In this document: positions 7,868 through 15,998 of the stretch, in pieces
Layout of the letters: the number at the start of each line of letters is the position of its first letter
How positions within the stretch are numbered: the stretch's first letter is position 1
Source of the DNA: Nonomuraea spiralis
GTDB taxonomy: Bacteria > Actinomycetota > Actinomycetes > Streptosporangiales > Streptosporangiaceae
Direction of reading: 5' to 3'
NCBI RefSeq assembly: GCF_014648435.1
Contig: NZ_BMRC01000007.1
Span: forward strand, 1-64,000
Length of the DNA stretch: 64,000 bases
Translations under genes and position numbers: made by a program
The notes under the pieces: generated by a model
Database searches by the model: none
The model's input: the letters and a program-made list of their open reading frames with translations, nothing else
Told to the model about the DNA's origin: nothing

Positions 7868-10564
7868 GTGGTTGCGATCACAGGTGGTCCGCTGATCGGT
7901 CGTGAACGGGATCTCGCCAGGATCGCCGACGCCGTCGGCCAAGGCGGCGCGTTCGTCCTGCTGGGCGAGGCGGGGGTGGGCAAGTCCGCGCTGCTGGAGG
8001 CCGCCGCGGGGCGGGCGCTGGCCGCCGGTCACCGCGTGCTGCGCGGCTCCGGCTCCCAGTTCGAGGCCGAGGTGAGCTTCGCCGGGCTCCACCAGGTCCT
8101 CTACCCGCTCTTCGACGACCTGCCGCGCCTGGGCCCGGCACACGAGAGAGCGCTCAGCGTCGCACTCGGGCTGGGCGAGGGAGCGCCGCCGGGCCGCCTC
8201 CTGGTCGCCAACGCGGCCCTGCTGCTCCTGCGCCAGGCCGCCGCCTCCCGGCCGGTGCTGGTGGTGGTCGACGACATCGCCTGGGTGGACCGTGCCAGCG
8301 CCATGGTCCTGGGCTTCGTGGCGCGCCGCCTCGCCGGCAGCCGCGCCGGGCTGCTCGCCGCGTCCCGCTCGGGCGAGGAGGGCTTCTTCGAGTACGGCGG
8401 GCTGCCCGGCCACGAACTGCGGCCGCTCGCCGACGCGGACGCCGCCGCCCTGCTGAACGCCCGATTCCCCGCGCTCGCCCCACGGGCCTGCCGGCGACTG
8501 CTGGCCGACGCCAGGGGCAACCCGCTGGCCCTGCTGGAGCTGCCGGTCGCCCTGGGCGACTCGCCCCCCAGCGTGCTGCCGCAGGTTCTGCCGCTCAGCG
8601 GTCGCCTCCAGGCCGTGTTCGCCGCCCGGATCAGGAACCTGCCGGCCGCCTCCTACGACCAGCTTCTGCTGGCCGTACTGGAGGGCGGCGGTGACGTGAG
8701 CGTCCTCGACAGAGCGGCGCTGGCTCCCGCCGAACGGATGGGCCTGGTCCGGATCGAGGGAAGACTGCTGTTCCGCCACCCCCTGATCGGCTCGGCGGTG
8801 GTGGAGCTGGCCACGGGCGAACAGCGCCGCCACGCGCACCAGACGCTGGCCGTACTGCTGGCCGACCGGCCCGAACGGCGGGCCTGGCACCTGGCGGAAG
8901 CGGCCGAGGGACCCGACGAGGAGGTCGCCGCGCTGCTGCAGGCGGCGGCGCACGCCAACCTGCTACGCGGCGACGGCGTACGCGCCATCACCCTGCTGCT
9001 GCGCGCGGCCGAGCTGAGCCCGGACGGCATCGGCCGGGCCGGGCGGCTGGGGGAGGCGGCCTACCTCGGCTCGGTCGTGAACGGCGACCTGCGCGACGCG
9101 CCGCGCCTGCTGGAACAGGCCCGCCACGCCGACCGGCGGGGCGAGTCGCTGCCCACCGCGGTCGCGGGCACGTACCACCTGCTCAACGGCGACGGGGACG
9201 TGGACAGCGCGCACCGCCTGATGACGGGCGCGATCGGGACCCTGGCCGACGCCCGCGACAAGCCGCTCATCGAGGGCCTGTACACCCTGCTCATGGTGTG
9301 CTTCTTCGGCGGCCGCGCCGAGTTGTGGCAGTCCTTCCACGTGATGATCGACCGGCTGAAGCCACGCCCTCCCGAACTGCTGGATCTCCTGGGCAGGACC
9401 TTCTCCGACCCGGCGCGCCTGGCCCCGCCGGCGCTCGACCGCCTGGACGCCGTCGTCTCCGGGCTGGAACGGGAGATCATCCCGGCGCGCATCTCCCGCG
9501 TCGGCATCGCCTGCGCCTACGTCGACCGGCTCGGGCAGTGCCGCGAGGCGCTGTGGCGGGTCGTCCAGCACGGCCGGGACGGCGGGGCCGTCACCTCGGC
9601 GATCGAGGCGCTGTTCCTGCTCGGCAACGACGCCTTCCTGACGGGCGAGTGGGACGAGCTCCGGCAGGTCGTGGACGAGGGCCTCGCGCTGTGCGACCGG
9701 CACGGCTACCGGCTGCTGGCCTGGCCGGGGATCTACCTGAAGGGCATGCTGGCCGCCGCCCGCGGCGACGACGACGCCGCCACGGCGCTGGCCGACCGGA
9801 TGACACGATGGGCGGGCCCGCGCCGGGCCCGCGCGATCCAGTACTACGCCTGGCAGGTCGGCGCGCTGGCGGCGCTGGGCAGGGGCGACCACGAGGAGGC
9901 CCACCGGCAGGCGTCCGCAGTCAGCCCGGCGGGCGAGCTGGCGCCGTACGTCCCCCATGCGCTGTGGACCATCACCGACCTGGTCGAGGCCGCCTGGCGC
10001 AGCGGCCGCCACGCCGCGGTGGCCGCCCACGCCGCCGCCGTACGTCCGCTGGCCGGGGTCTCACCGCGGCTCGCCATGGTCGCCGGCGCCACCGCGGCCC
10101 TGGCGTCCGGCGACAACCGGCTGTTCGAGGCGGCCGTGGCCACGCCGGGCGCGGAACGCTGGCCGTTCGAACGGGCCCGCCTGCAACTCATGTACGGCGA
10201 ACGGCTGCGCCGCACCCGGACCGGCGGCGACGCCCGCGTCCACCTGGTGGCGGCGCTCGGCACCTTCCGCGGCCTCGACGCCCGGCCCTGGCTGGCACGG
10301 GCGAGCGCCGAACTCCGCGCCACCGGCCGCCCCGCCGGGCCTGGCTCGGCCGAGCTGACCCCCCAGCAGTGGGAGATCGCCGCGCTCGCCGCCACGGGAC
10401 TGACCAACAAGCAGATCGGCGAGCGGCTGCTCCTGTCGCCGCGTACCGTCTCCAACCACCTGTACCAGGTCTTCCCGAAGCTCGGCGTCACCTCCCGGGC
10501 GGCGCTGCGCGACGCGCTGGACAGGAATCCGAGTCAGATGACTCAAGAGAGCCCTCCGCCCTGA
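7868..10564 (+). CDS. LAL-type LuxR-family regulator
   Basis: 898 residues. The N-terminal AAA/STAND domain has Walker A GEAGVGKSA (33-41) and Walker B LVVVDDIAWVD. A long helical, TPR-like middle follows. The last 60 residues are a LuxR (GerE) helix-turn-helix: LTPQQWEIAALAATGLTNKQ, then SPRTVSNHLYQVFPKLGV. Large ATP-binding LuxR (LAL) proteins activate operons, often in secondary metabolism or carbon use, after binding an inducer. The GTG at 7868 is the start that keeps the conserved GRERDL motif near the N-terminus; no strong ribosome site is visible. The paralogue at 23247-26006 shares the whole architecture. It lies between the two XRE-STAND genes, so this stretch is packed with ATP-dependent regulators. 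Its targets are not evident. Confidence 0.87.
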   Translation: MVAITGGPLIGRERDLARIADAVGQGGAFVLLGEAGVGKSALLEAAAGRALAAGHRVLRGSGSQFEAEVSFAGLHQVLYPLFDDLPRLGPAHERALSVALGLGEGAPPGRLLVANAALLLLRQAAASRPVLVVVDDIAWVDRASAMVLGFVARRLAGSRAGLLAASRSGEEGFFEYGGLPGHELRPLADADAAALLNARFPALAPRACRRLLADARGNPLALLELPVALGDSPPSVLPQVLPLSGRLQAVFAARIRNLPAASYDQLLLAVLEGGGDVSVLDRAALAPAERMGLVRIEGRLLFRHPLIGSAVVELATGEQRRHAHQTLAVLLADRPERRAWHLAEAAEGPDEEVAALLQAAAHANLLRGDGVRAITLLLRAAELSPDGIGRAGRLGEAAYLGSVVNGDLRDAPRLLEQARHADRRGESLPTAVAGTYHLLNGDGDVDSAHRLMTGAIGTLADARDKPLIEGLYTLLMVCFFGGRAELWQSFHVMIDRLKPRPPELLDLLGRTFSDPARLAPPALDRLDAVVSGLEREIIPARISRVGIACAYVDRLGQCREALWRVVQHGRDGGAVTSAIEALFLLGNDAFLTGEWDELRQVVDEGLALCDRHGYRLLAWPGIYLKGMLAAARGDDDAATALADRMTRWAGPRRARAIQYYAWQVGALAALGRGDHEEAHRQASAVSPAGELAPYVPHALWTITDLVEAAWRSGRHAAVAAHAAAVRPLAGVSPRLAMVAGATAALASGDNRLFEAAVATPGAERWPFERARLQLMYGERLRRTRTGGDARVHLVAALGTFRGLDARPWLARASAELRATGRPAGPGSAELTPQQWEIAALAATGLTNKQIGERLLLSPRTVSNHLYQVFPKLGVTSRAALRDALDRNPSQMTQESPPP

Positions 10565-10581
10565 CACCTAGCGTGCTTGGC

Positions 10582-10671
10582 ATGACCACACCTCCCGTCG
10601 TCCTGGCCCACGGCGCGCCCGGCCGGGTGGGGCGCGGTGGCGGGCGTGATCCTCAGGCGGCCGCGCGTTGA
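10582..10671 (+). pseudogene. N-terminal remnant of an alpha/beta hydrolase
   Basis: A 29-residue frame beginning MTTPPVVLAHGAPG. This resembles the first strand and oxyanion loop of small alpha/beta hydrolases, including the gene at 4608 (MTTIRNIVLVHGGF). After residue 14 the similarity is lost. Its TGA (10669-10671) overlaps the TTG start of the next regulator. The arrangement hydrolase then XRE-STAND mirrors 4608-7784, so this may be what is left of a duplicated pair after deletion. It could alternatively act as a short leader frame for the downstream gene. The match is short, so confidence is limited. Confidence 0.35.
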
Positions 10672-11906
10672 CCAGTTTCGCGGAGCTGTTGCGCGGCCAC
10701 CGGCACGCGGCCCGGCTGACCCTCGAACAGCTCGCGGCGGTCTCCGGGGTCAGCGCCCGTACCCTGTCCGACATGGAGCGCGGGCGCAGCACCGGACCCC
10801 AGCACCGTACGGTCGCCGCCCTGGCCGACGCGCTCGCACTCGACGGCCACGCCCGCACGCGGCTCGGCGAACTGGCCAGGGAAGGCCGCCTGCGCGACCA
10901 CGGCACCCGCTCGAATGCCCTGTGCGAGCTGCCCCGGTCCGTCGGCGACTTCACCGGCCGCACCGCCGAGCTGGCCTGGACCAGCCGCGTCGTCCAGGCG
11001 GGGGCGAGCCTCATCACCGGCCCGGCGGGGCTGGGCAAGACCACGCTCGCCGTACGCGCCGCGCACGTCCTGCGGCCCGGCTTTCCCGACGGCGTGTACT
11101 TCCTGGACCTGCACGGCATGTCCGCCCGGCCCGTCGGCGCCGGTGACGCCCTGGCACGGCTGCTCCGCGCGTTCCGCGGCGCCGACCGCTCCCCGCCACG
11201 GGACGTCGCCGCGCGCGCCTCGCGGTACCGGTCGCTGCTGCGGGAGCGGCGGGTGCTGGTCGTGCTGGACAACGCCGGGTCGGAGGAGCAGTTACGCCCC
11301 CTGCTCACGGACGGGGGACCCAGCAGGGTGCTGGCCACCAGCCGGCGGTTGCTGGCCGGGCTGGACGGCCTCCACAGGTTGAGGCTCGGCCCCCTGCCGC
11401 CGGCGGAAGCCGTGCTGCTGCTGACCGGGATCCTGGGCGGGCGCGGCCCCTCGGAGAGCGGACCGGCGATCGCGGAGCTCGCCAGGTTGTGCGGCGGCCT
11501 GCCACTGGCCCTGCGCATCGCCGGGAACCGGCTGGTCAGCAGGCCGGGGTGGACCGCCGCCGACCTCGTCGCCCGGCTGTCCGGCGAGGAGCGCCGCCTC
11601 GACCAGCTCAGGGCCGGCGACCTCAGGATCGCCAACGCCTTCGGCGTCTCCTACGAGCAACTGGGGGAGGCGGGACGGCGGGTCTTCCGGAGACTGTCGT
11701 CGGTCCCCGGCAAGGATTTCGACGCCTCCGTCGCCGCCGTCGTCGGCGACACGTCGATGGAGGAGGCATGGCGGGTGCTCGACGAGCTCGTCGATCTGGG
11801 ATTGCTCCAGGAGGGGCCGTCAGGGCGTTACCACTTCCACGACCTGGTCCGGCTCTTCGCCCGGGACCGGCTCCGGGACGAGTCCGCCGCCGGACCGGAG
11901 CCCTGA
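10668..11906 (+). CDS. XRE-STAND regulator lacking the TPR half
   Basis: 412 residues, clearly paralogous to the 775-residue protein at 5457. It has the same XRE domain (SFAELLRGHRHAARLTLEQL, RTLSDMERGRSTGPQHRTV), the same NB-ARC domain with Walker A GPAGLGKTT (118-126) and Walker B LVVLDNA, and the winged region ending FARDRLRDE. It then stops, without the roughly 340-residue TPR sensor. The TTG start at 10668 fits the paralogue's N-terminus. The 3' end overlaps the convergent ArsR gene by 87 bases. It was probably truncated by a deletion; without the sensor it might act as an unregulated, inactive or dominant-negative DNA-binding ATPase. Whether it is expressed is unknown. Confidence 0.75.
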   Translation: MTSFAELLRGHRHAARLTLEQLAAVSGVSARTLSDMERGRSTGPQHRTVAALADALALDGHARTRLGELAREGRLRDHGTRSNALCELPRSVGDFTGRTAELAWTSRVVQAGASLITGPAGLGKTTLAVRAAHVLRPGFPDGVYFLDLHGMSARPVGAGDALARLLRAFRGADRSPPRDVAARASRYRSLLRERRVLVVLDNAGSEEQLRPLLTDGGPSRVLATSRRLLAGLDGLHRLRLGPLPPAEAVLLLTGILGGRGPSESGPAIAELARLCGGLPLALRIAGNRLVSRPGWTAADLVARLSGEERRLDQLRAGDLRIANAFGVSYEQLGEAGRRVFRRLSSVPGKDFDASVAAVVGDTSMEEAWRVLDELVDLGLLQEGPSGRYHFHDLVRLFARDRLRDESAAGPEP

Positions 11907-12857
11907 TCCGGTGACGAGGGCGTCGCCGAGTTCCGAGCGCAGATAGAGGACCGAACGGCCGTGGCGGGCGCCGGCGAGGAGGCCGGCGGCGCGGAGCGTA
12001 CGGAGGTGCTGGTTGACGGCCGAGGGGGTGACGCCCAGGCGGCCGGAGAGCTCGGTCGTCGAGGCGGGGGTCTCCAGCATGGTGAGCAGGCCCGCCCGGG
12101 TGGCCCCCAGAAGGTCGGTGAGCACCCCGGGGGAGCGGCGGGGCTCCGCCTGCCAGAGCGTGCCGGCGCCGCGGGTGCCATACATGATCAAAGGGGGCTC
12201 GGACGGTGAGATGGGGACGGTCGCGGCCCGGCTGAAGAGGGTCGGGACCAGGGTGAGGCCCTCGCCGCTGGTGGCGCGCCGGTAGCGGGCGTCGCTGATC
12301 AGCCGCATGCGTACGACGCCGTCCTTCAGCTGGACGCGATCGCTGAGGTCGCCGAACATCGCGGCCAGCCCGTGGGCCGAGATGACCTGGCCGCGATGGA
12401 CCACGTCGGCTTGCAGGACCGCGCGCATCCTCGGCCACCAGGGCGCGAAGCAGGTGCGCCAGTACTCCCGCAGGGCGTCCAGGATGCGGGCCGAGGGGTC
12501 GCCGCGCAGCGGCTCGGGGAGCCGGGGGTGGACGGCGCGCAGGTCGTCGAGCATGCGGTCCACGGGTACGCGGGCGACCGCGGCGAGTTCGTCGTCGATG
12601 CGGGTGAGCGGGGCGTGGGGGCGGGGGTTCAGGAAGTCCGGCGTCCACATGTCATCGTTGGTGAGCGCCAGCAGCAGGGGCACGTCCAGCGCGGACCGGG
12701 CCCGCTCCGTACGGCGCAGCCAGGGCAGGTGCACGGGATAGCGCCCGGGGTCGCGGAACGTGCGCAACGACAACGTGAGCTCGTTGAGCGGTGAGATGGC
12801 GAAGCGGACGTCGGCCACGTCCATCCCCGCGAGCTCGTACTCGATCAGCCCCGGCAT
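11820..12857 (-). CDS. ArsR-type regulator with DUF5937-like N-terminus
   Basis: 345 residues. The N-terminal 230 residues (FAISPLNELTLSLRTFRDPG, HLPWLRRTE) match the domain found in front of ArsR helix-turn-helix domains in many actinomycetes. The C-terminal HTH reads LTDLLGATRAGLLTMLETPA, TTELSGRLGVTPSAVNQHL, LRTLRAAGLLAGARHGRSVL. The ATG at 12857 places the conserved start MPGLIEYEL correctly; the open frame to 12956 is not supported. It is divergent from an MFS transporter gene 56 bases away and likely controls it. The last 29 residues run into the 3' end of the truncated XRE-STAND gene, so its natural C-terminus may have been replaced. No metal-binding Cys pair is evident; the inducer is probably organic. 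Confidence 0.83.
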   Translation of the reverse strand: MPGLIEYELAGMDVADVRFAISPLNELTLSLRTFRDPGRYPVHLPWLRRTERARSALDVPLLLALTNDDMWTPDFLNPRPHAPLTRIDDELAAVARVPVDRMLDDLRAVHPRLPEPLRGDPSARILDALREYWRTCFAPWWPRMRAVLQADVVHRGQVISAHGLAAMFGDLSDRVQLKDGVVRMRLISDARYRRATSGEGLTLVPTLFSRAATVPISPSEPPLIMYGTRGAGTLWQAEPRRSPGVLTDLLGATRAGLLTMLETPASTTELSGRLGVTPSAVNQHLRTLRAAGLLAGARHGRSVLYLRSELGDALVTGSGLRSGGGLVPEPVPGEEPDQVVEVVTP

Positions 12858-12913
12858 GAAGCCATACGCTACATCAATTGGCCCCAAAGACCCCGTCGCG
12901 GGATAAAGGCCCC

Positions 12914-14155
12914 GTGATCCAGACCTTCCTCCCGACGGACCGCGTCGCCCGCTCACTGACCGTCAGCACGATGGCGTTCGCGCTCTCCAGCGGCGTCTTC
13001 TACGCCGTCAGCACGCTGTACTTCACGCTCGTCGTCGGGCTCGGCACGACGACGGTGGGTCTCGGACTGGGCATCGCGGGCGGCACCGGGGTGCTGGCCT
13101 CGTACGCGGGAGGGTGGCTGGCCGACCGGGTCGGCGCGCACCACGTCCAGACGGTGGCGACCGGGCTCAACGGGGTCGCGCTGCTGGCGTACTCGTTCGT
13201 CTCCGACGCCGTCGCGTTCACGCTGATCGCCTGCCTGGCCGTGATCATGCGTTCGGCGGGCTCCGCGTCGAAGCAGGCGATGCTGGCGCGCTGGTACACC
13301 GGTCCGGAGCGGGTCGAGGTCCGGGCCCGGATGCGCGTGGTCACGAACGTCTTCATCGGCCTCGGCACGCTGGCCGCCGCGGCGGCGCTGCTGATCGGCA
13401 CCGCGCAGGCGTACCGGGTGGCGGTGGTCGTCGCCGGGGTCCTGCTGCTGGCGGCCACCGTGCCGCTGGCCGGGCTCGGGCGCCGGGTGCCGGAGCTCGC
13501 CGCCAGGATGACCGCCGCCAGGACGGCCGCCGCCGGGGAGGGCGCCGCGTCCGCCGGGCCGTCGCCGCTGCGGGACCGTAGGTACCTCGCGAGCGTGGCG
13601 TGCAACGCCGTGGTGGCCACGCAGTTCGGGCTGCTGACCGTCGGCATGCCGCTCTGGGTGGCCACCACCGGCGCGCCCACCGCGATCATCTCCGCGCTCC
13701 TCGTCCTCAACACCGTGCTCGTGGCCGCGCTCCAGGTGCGCGCCTCGCGCGGCACCGGCGACGTACGCGCGGCCGGCCGTACGGTCAGGCGCGCGTCGTG
13801 GCTGCTCGCGACGGCATGCGGCCTGTACGCCCTGGCCGGCTACGGAAGCGTGATCGTCGCCTGCGTCCTGTTCGTCCTGGCCGCGTCGGCCCACACCATG
13901 GGGGAGATCCTGGGCGAGGCGGGCGGCTGGGGCATGGCCTTCGAGCTGGCCGACCAGCGCAGCGCCGGCGCCTACCAGGGCCTCAGCCAGGCCGGTTACG
14001 CGATCGCCTCCATGCTCTCCCCGATCCTCGCCACCACCGCCGTCGAACACGGCACCCCGGGCTGGGCGGGCCTGGCCGCCCTCTTCGTCCTGGCCGGGAC
14101 GGGCGCCGCCGCGGTGACCCGCCGCGCGGCCACACTGGTCCCCGCCGGCCGGTGA
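12914..14155 (+). CDS. MFS transporter
   Basis: About 413 residues with some 11-12 hydrophobic segments, for example FALSSGVFYAVSTLYFTLVV, and the MFS loop GGWLADRVGAHHV between helices 2 and 3. This is a drug-exporter-like major facilitator. I chose GTG 12914 with AAAGG a few bases upstream; TTG 12878 in frame is also possible but adds a non-hydrophobic 12 residues overlapping the promoter area. It is divergent from the ArsR-type regulator, which likely represses it until its substrate appears. It ends 4 bases before the convergent D-aminopeptidase gene. Substrate unknown. Confidence 0.82.
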   Translation: MIQTFLPTDRVARSLTVSTMAFALSSGVFYAVSTLYFTLVVGLGTTTVGLGLGIAGGTGVLASYAGGWLADRVGAHHVQTVATGLNGVALLAYSFVSDAVAFTLIACLAVIMRSAGSASKQAMLARWYTGPERVEVRARMRVVTNVFIGLGTLAAAAALLIGTAQAYRVAVVVAGVLLLAATVPLAGLGRRVPELAARMTAARTAAAGEGAASAGPSPLRDRRYLASVACNAVVATQFGLLTVGMPLWVATTGAPTAIISALLVLNTVLVAALQVRASRGTGDVRAAGRTVRRASWLLATACGLYALAGYGSVIVACVLFVLAASAHTMGEILGEAGGWGMAFELADQRSAGAYQGLSQAGYAIASMLSPILATTAVEHGTPGWAGLAALFVLAGTGAAAVTRRAATLVPAGR

Positions 14156-14159
14156 GGGG

Positions 14160-15005
14160 TCAGCGCCGTGCCGCCACCGCGGCCGTTTCCCTCGTCGCCT
14201 GCGCCGACAGGTGGAGGCAGGTGGAGATCAGCCTGATCAGGTCCGTCGCGTTGCCGACCTCGCGTACCAGGCCCTGGCCGCCGGCGCGCCGCGCCTCGGG
14301 CACGTACATGGCGTAGTCGCAGGCCAGCGGTGTGGTGAAGTCGATCTCGACGTGCAGGGTGTCCTCGACCGGCGGGCACTCCAGCCTGGCGTGGCCCGAG
14401 ACGGCGTCGCGGGCGGCGGCCCTGATGCGTTCGGTCGCCACGGAGGGATGCAGGGAGGTCGCCGCGTGAAAGCCCACCGCCCGCTTGACCGGTACGGTCA
14501 CCACTCCGGGCAGCGTCTTCGCGGCGGCGGCGCACACCAGGTCGTCTCCCGTGACCAGGCCCACCGGTACGCCGAGCGACGCGGCGTAGAGCGCGTTGAC
14601 CTCCAACTCGCCGACCGGCCTGCCGTTCACGCGGATCTGGCGGAAGGTGCCGGAGAAACTGTGTGCCAGTACGCCCTGCTCGCCCGCCGCCGCGTGGTAG
14701 CCGACGAACAGCGCGACCGCGTCCCCCTCGGCGATGCCCTGCATCATGGCCAGCGGCTTGGGGGAGCCGGTCACCACCTGGGCCCGCGGGTCCAGCCCGG
14801 CGTGCAGAAGGTTGTCCATGGTGCCGTGACTGTCGTTGACCACGACCTCCTCGGCGCCCGCGTCGAAGGCGCCCCGTACGGCGGCGTCGGCCTCGGCGGT
14901 CATCAGCTCCTGGGCCCGCGGGTAGCCGGTGCCGCCGCGCACGGCCTGGTCGAGGGTCGCGACGCCCGCGACACCCTCCATGTCGATCGAAACGAATACT
15001 CGCAT
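14160..15005 (-). CDS. dppA: D-aminopeptidase, M55 family
   Basis: 281 residues with the DppA zinc-peptidase pattern. SIDMEG gives Asp8 and Glu10, NDSHG gives His60, VGYHA gives His104, HSFSG gives His115 and GELEVNA gives Glu133. These positions match the metal-binding and catalytic residues of the Bacillus D-aminopeptidase, so the enzyme should remove D-amino acids (D-Ala-D-Ala, D-Ala-Gly-Gly) from peptides, probably as a large ring-shaped assembly in the cytoplasm. The start ATG at 15005 gives MRVFVSID at the N-terminus as in the family. It is divergent from an AraC regulator, 81 bases away. A role in recycling cell-wall peptides is likely. Confidence 0.88.
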   Translation of the reverse strand: MRVFVSIDMEGVAGVATLDQAVRGGTGYPRAQELMTAEADAAVRGAFDAGAEEVVVNDSHGTMDNLLHAGLDPRAQVVTGSPKPLAMMQGIAEGDAVALFVGYHAAAGEQGVLAHSFSGTFRQIRVNGRPVGELEVNALYAASLGVPVGLVTGDDLVCAAAAKTLPGVVTVPVKRAVGFHAATSLHPSVATERIRAAARDAVSGHARLECPPVEDTLHVEIDFTTPLACDYAMYVPEARRAGGQGLVREVGNATDLIRLISTCLHLSAQATRETAAVAARR

Positions 15006-15086
15006 ACCCGCCACCGTAGTGACCGGCCACCCGCCGAGGGCCGAGCCGCCTGTCGCCGGGGCCCGCGGGGTGTTTGGATGGGCGTC

Positions 15087-15998
15087 ATGGCCCTCGACGA
15101 GCTGCGCGACCTCCTCATCCGCCACGCTCGGCCCGATCTCGGCACGCCCATCGAGGACGTCGTGATCTTCAAGGCCGAACGCCCCCGGCCCCCGGCCCCG
15201 ACGACCTACGGCAAGGTGCTGGCGGTCGTCGCCCAGGGAACGAAACGCTTCGCGCTGGGCGACCGCCTGTACGAGTACGGAGCGGGGCAGTACCTCGTCG
15301 CCTCGGTCGACCTGCCGGTGACCGCCCACTTCGCGAGGGCCGACGCGGAACGACCCGGGTTGGGGGTCGGGCTGACCCTGCATCCGGAGGCCATCGCGGA
15401 GGTGTTGCTGCAGGCGGCTCCGGGCGCTCTGCCGGAACTCGGCGACGACGCGCCGCCCGGCCTGGCGGTCAGCACCGCCCCGGCCGAGCTGCTCGACGCC
15501 GTCATCCGTCTGCTTCGCCTGCTCGACCGGCCGAGCGACATCGCCGTCCTCGCGCCGCTCGTCAAGCGGGAGATCCTCTGGCGGCTGATCACCGGCGAGC
15601 AGGGCGCGATCGTGCGCCAGTTCGGGCTGCCCGGCAGCAGCCTCAGCCATGTCGCCCGCGCGGTGCGGTGGATCCGCGACCACTACGCGCAGCCGTTCGG
15701 CGTCGAGGACGTGGCCAGACTGGCGGGGATGAGCGTCTCGGCCTTCCACCGCAACTTCCAGGCCGCCACCGCGATGAGCCCGATCCAGTTCCAGAAGCAG
15801 ATCCGGCTCCAGCAGGCGCGCCTCCAGCTCGCCGCGGCCCCGGGCGACGTGGCCGGGGTCAGCCGTCGTGTCGGCTACTCCAGCCCGTCGCAGTTCAGCC
15901 GCGAGTACCGCCGCCAGTTCGGCGTGCCGCCGAGCCAGGACGCCAGGCGCCTCACTCCAGCACGCGATCGAGACGGATCGGCAGGGATCTCTGCCTGA
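15087..15998 (+). CDS. AraC-family transcriptional regulator
   Basis: 303 residues. An N-terminal cupin-like AraC_N domain (TYGKVLAVVAQGTKRFALGD, YEYGAGQYLVASVDLPV) precedes a C-terminal double helix-turn-helix: VARAVRWIRDHYAQPFGVED, LAGMSVSAFHRNFQAATAMS and VGYSSPSQFSREYRRQFGV. This is the YqhC-like branch, whose members activate aldehyde or alcohol oxidoreductase genes. ATG 15087 is preferred; ATG 15078, three codons upstream, is also possible, and neither has a strong ribosome site, so the mRNA may be leaderless. The 3' end overlaps the convergent molybdenum subunit gene of an aldehyde-oxidoreductase-like operon by 47 bases, which makes that operon a plausible target. Confidence 0.87.
   Translation: MALDELRDLLIRHARPDLGTPIEDVVIFKAERPRPPAPTTYGKVLAVVAQGTKRFALGDRLYEYGAGQYLVASVDLPVTAHFARADAERPGLGVGLTLHPEAIAEVLLQAAPGALPELGDDAPPGLAVSTAPAELLDAVIRLLRLLDRPSDIAVLAPLVKREILWRLITGEQGAIVRQFGLPGSSLSHVARAVRWIRDHYAQPFGVEDVARLAGMSVSAFHRNFQAATAMSPIQFQKQIRLQQARLQLAAAPGDVAGVSRRVGYSSPSQFSREYRRQFGVPPSQDARRLTPARDRDGSAGISA

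Noticed and set aside
12858-12956. A longer N-terminus for the ArsR-type regulator
   Set aside because: It would run into the divergent MFS gene and lacks similarity; MPGLIEYEL at 12857 is the family start.
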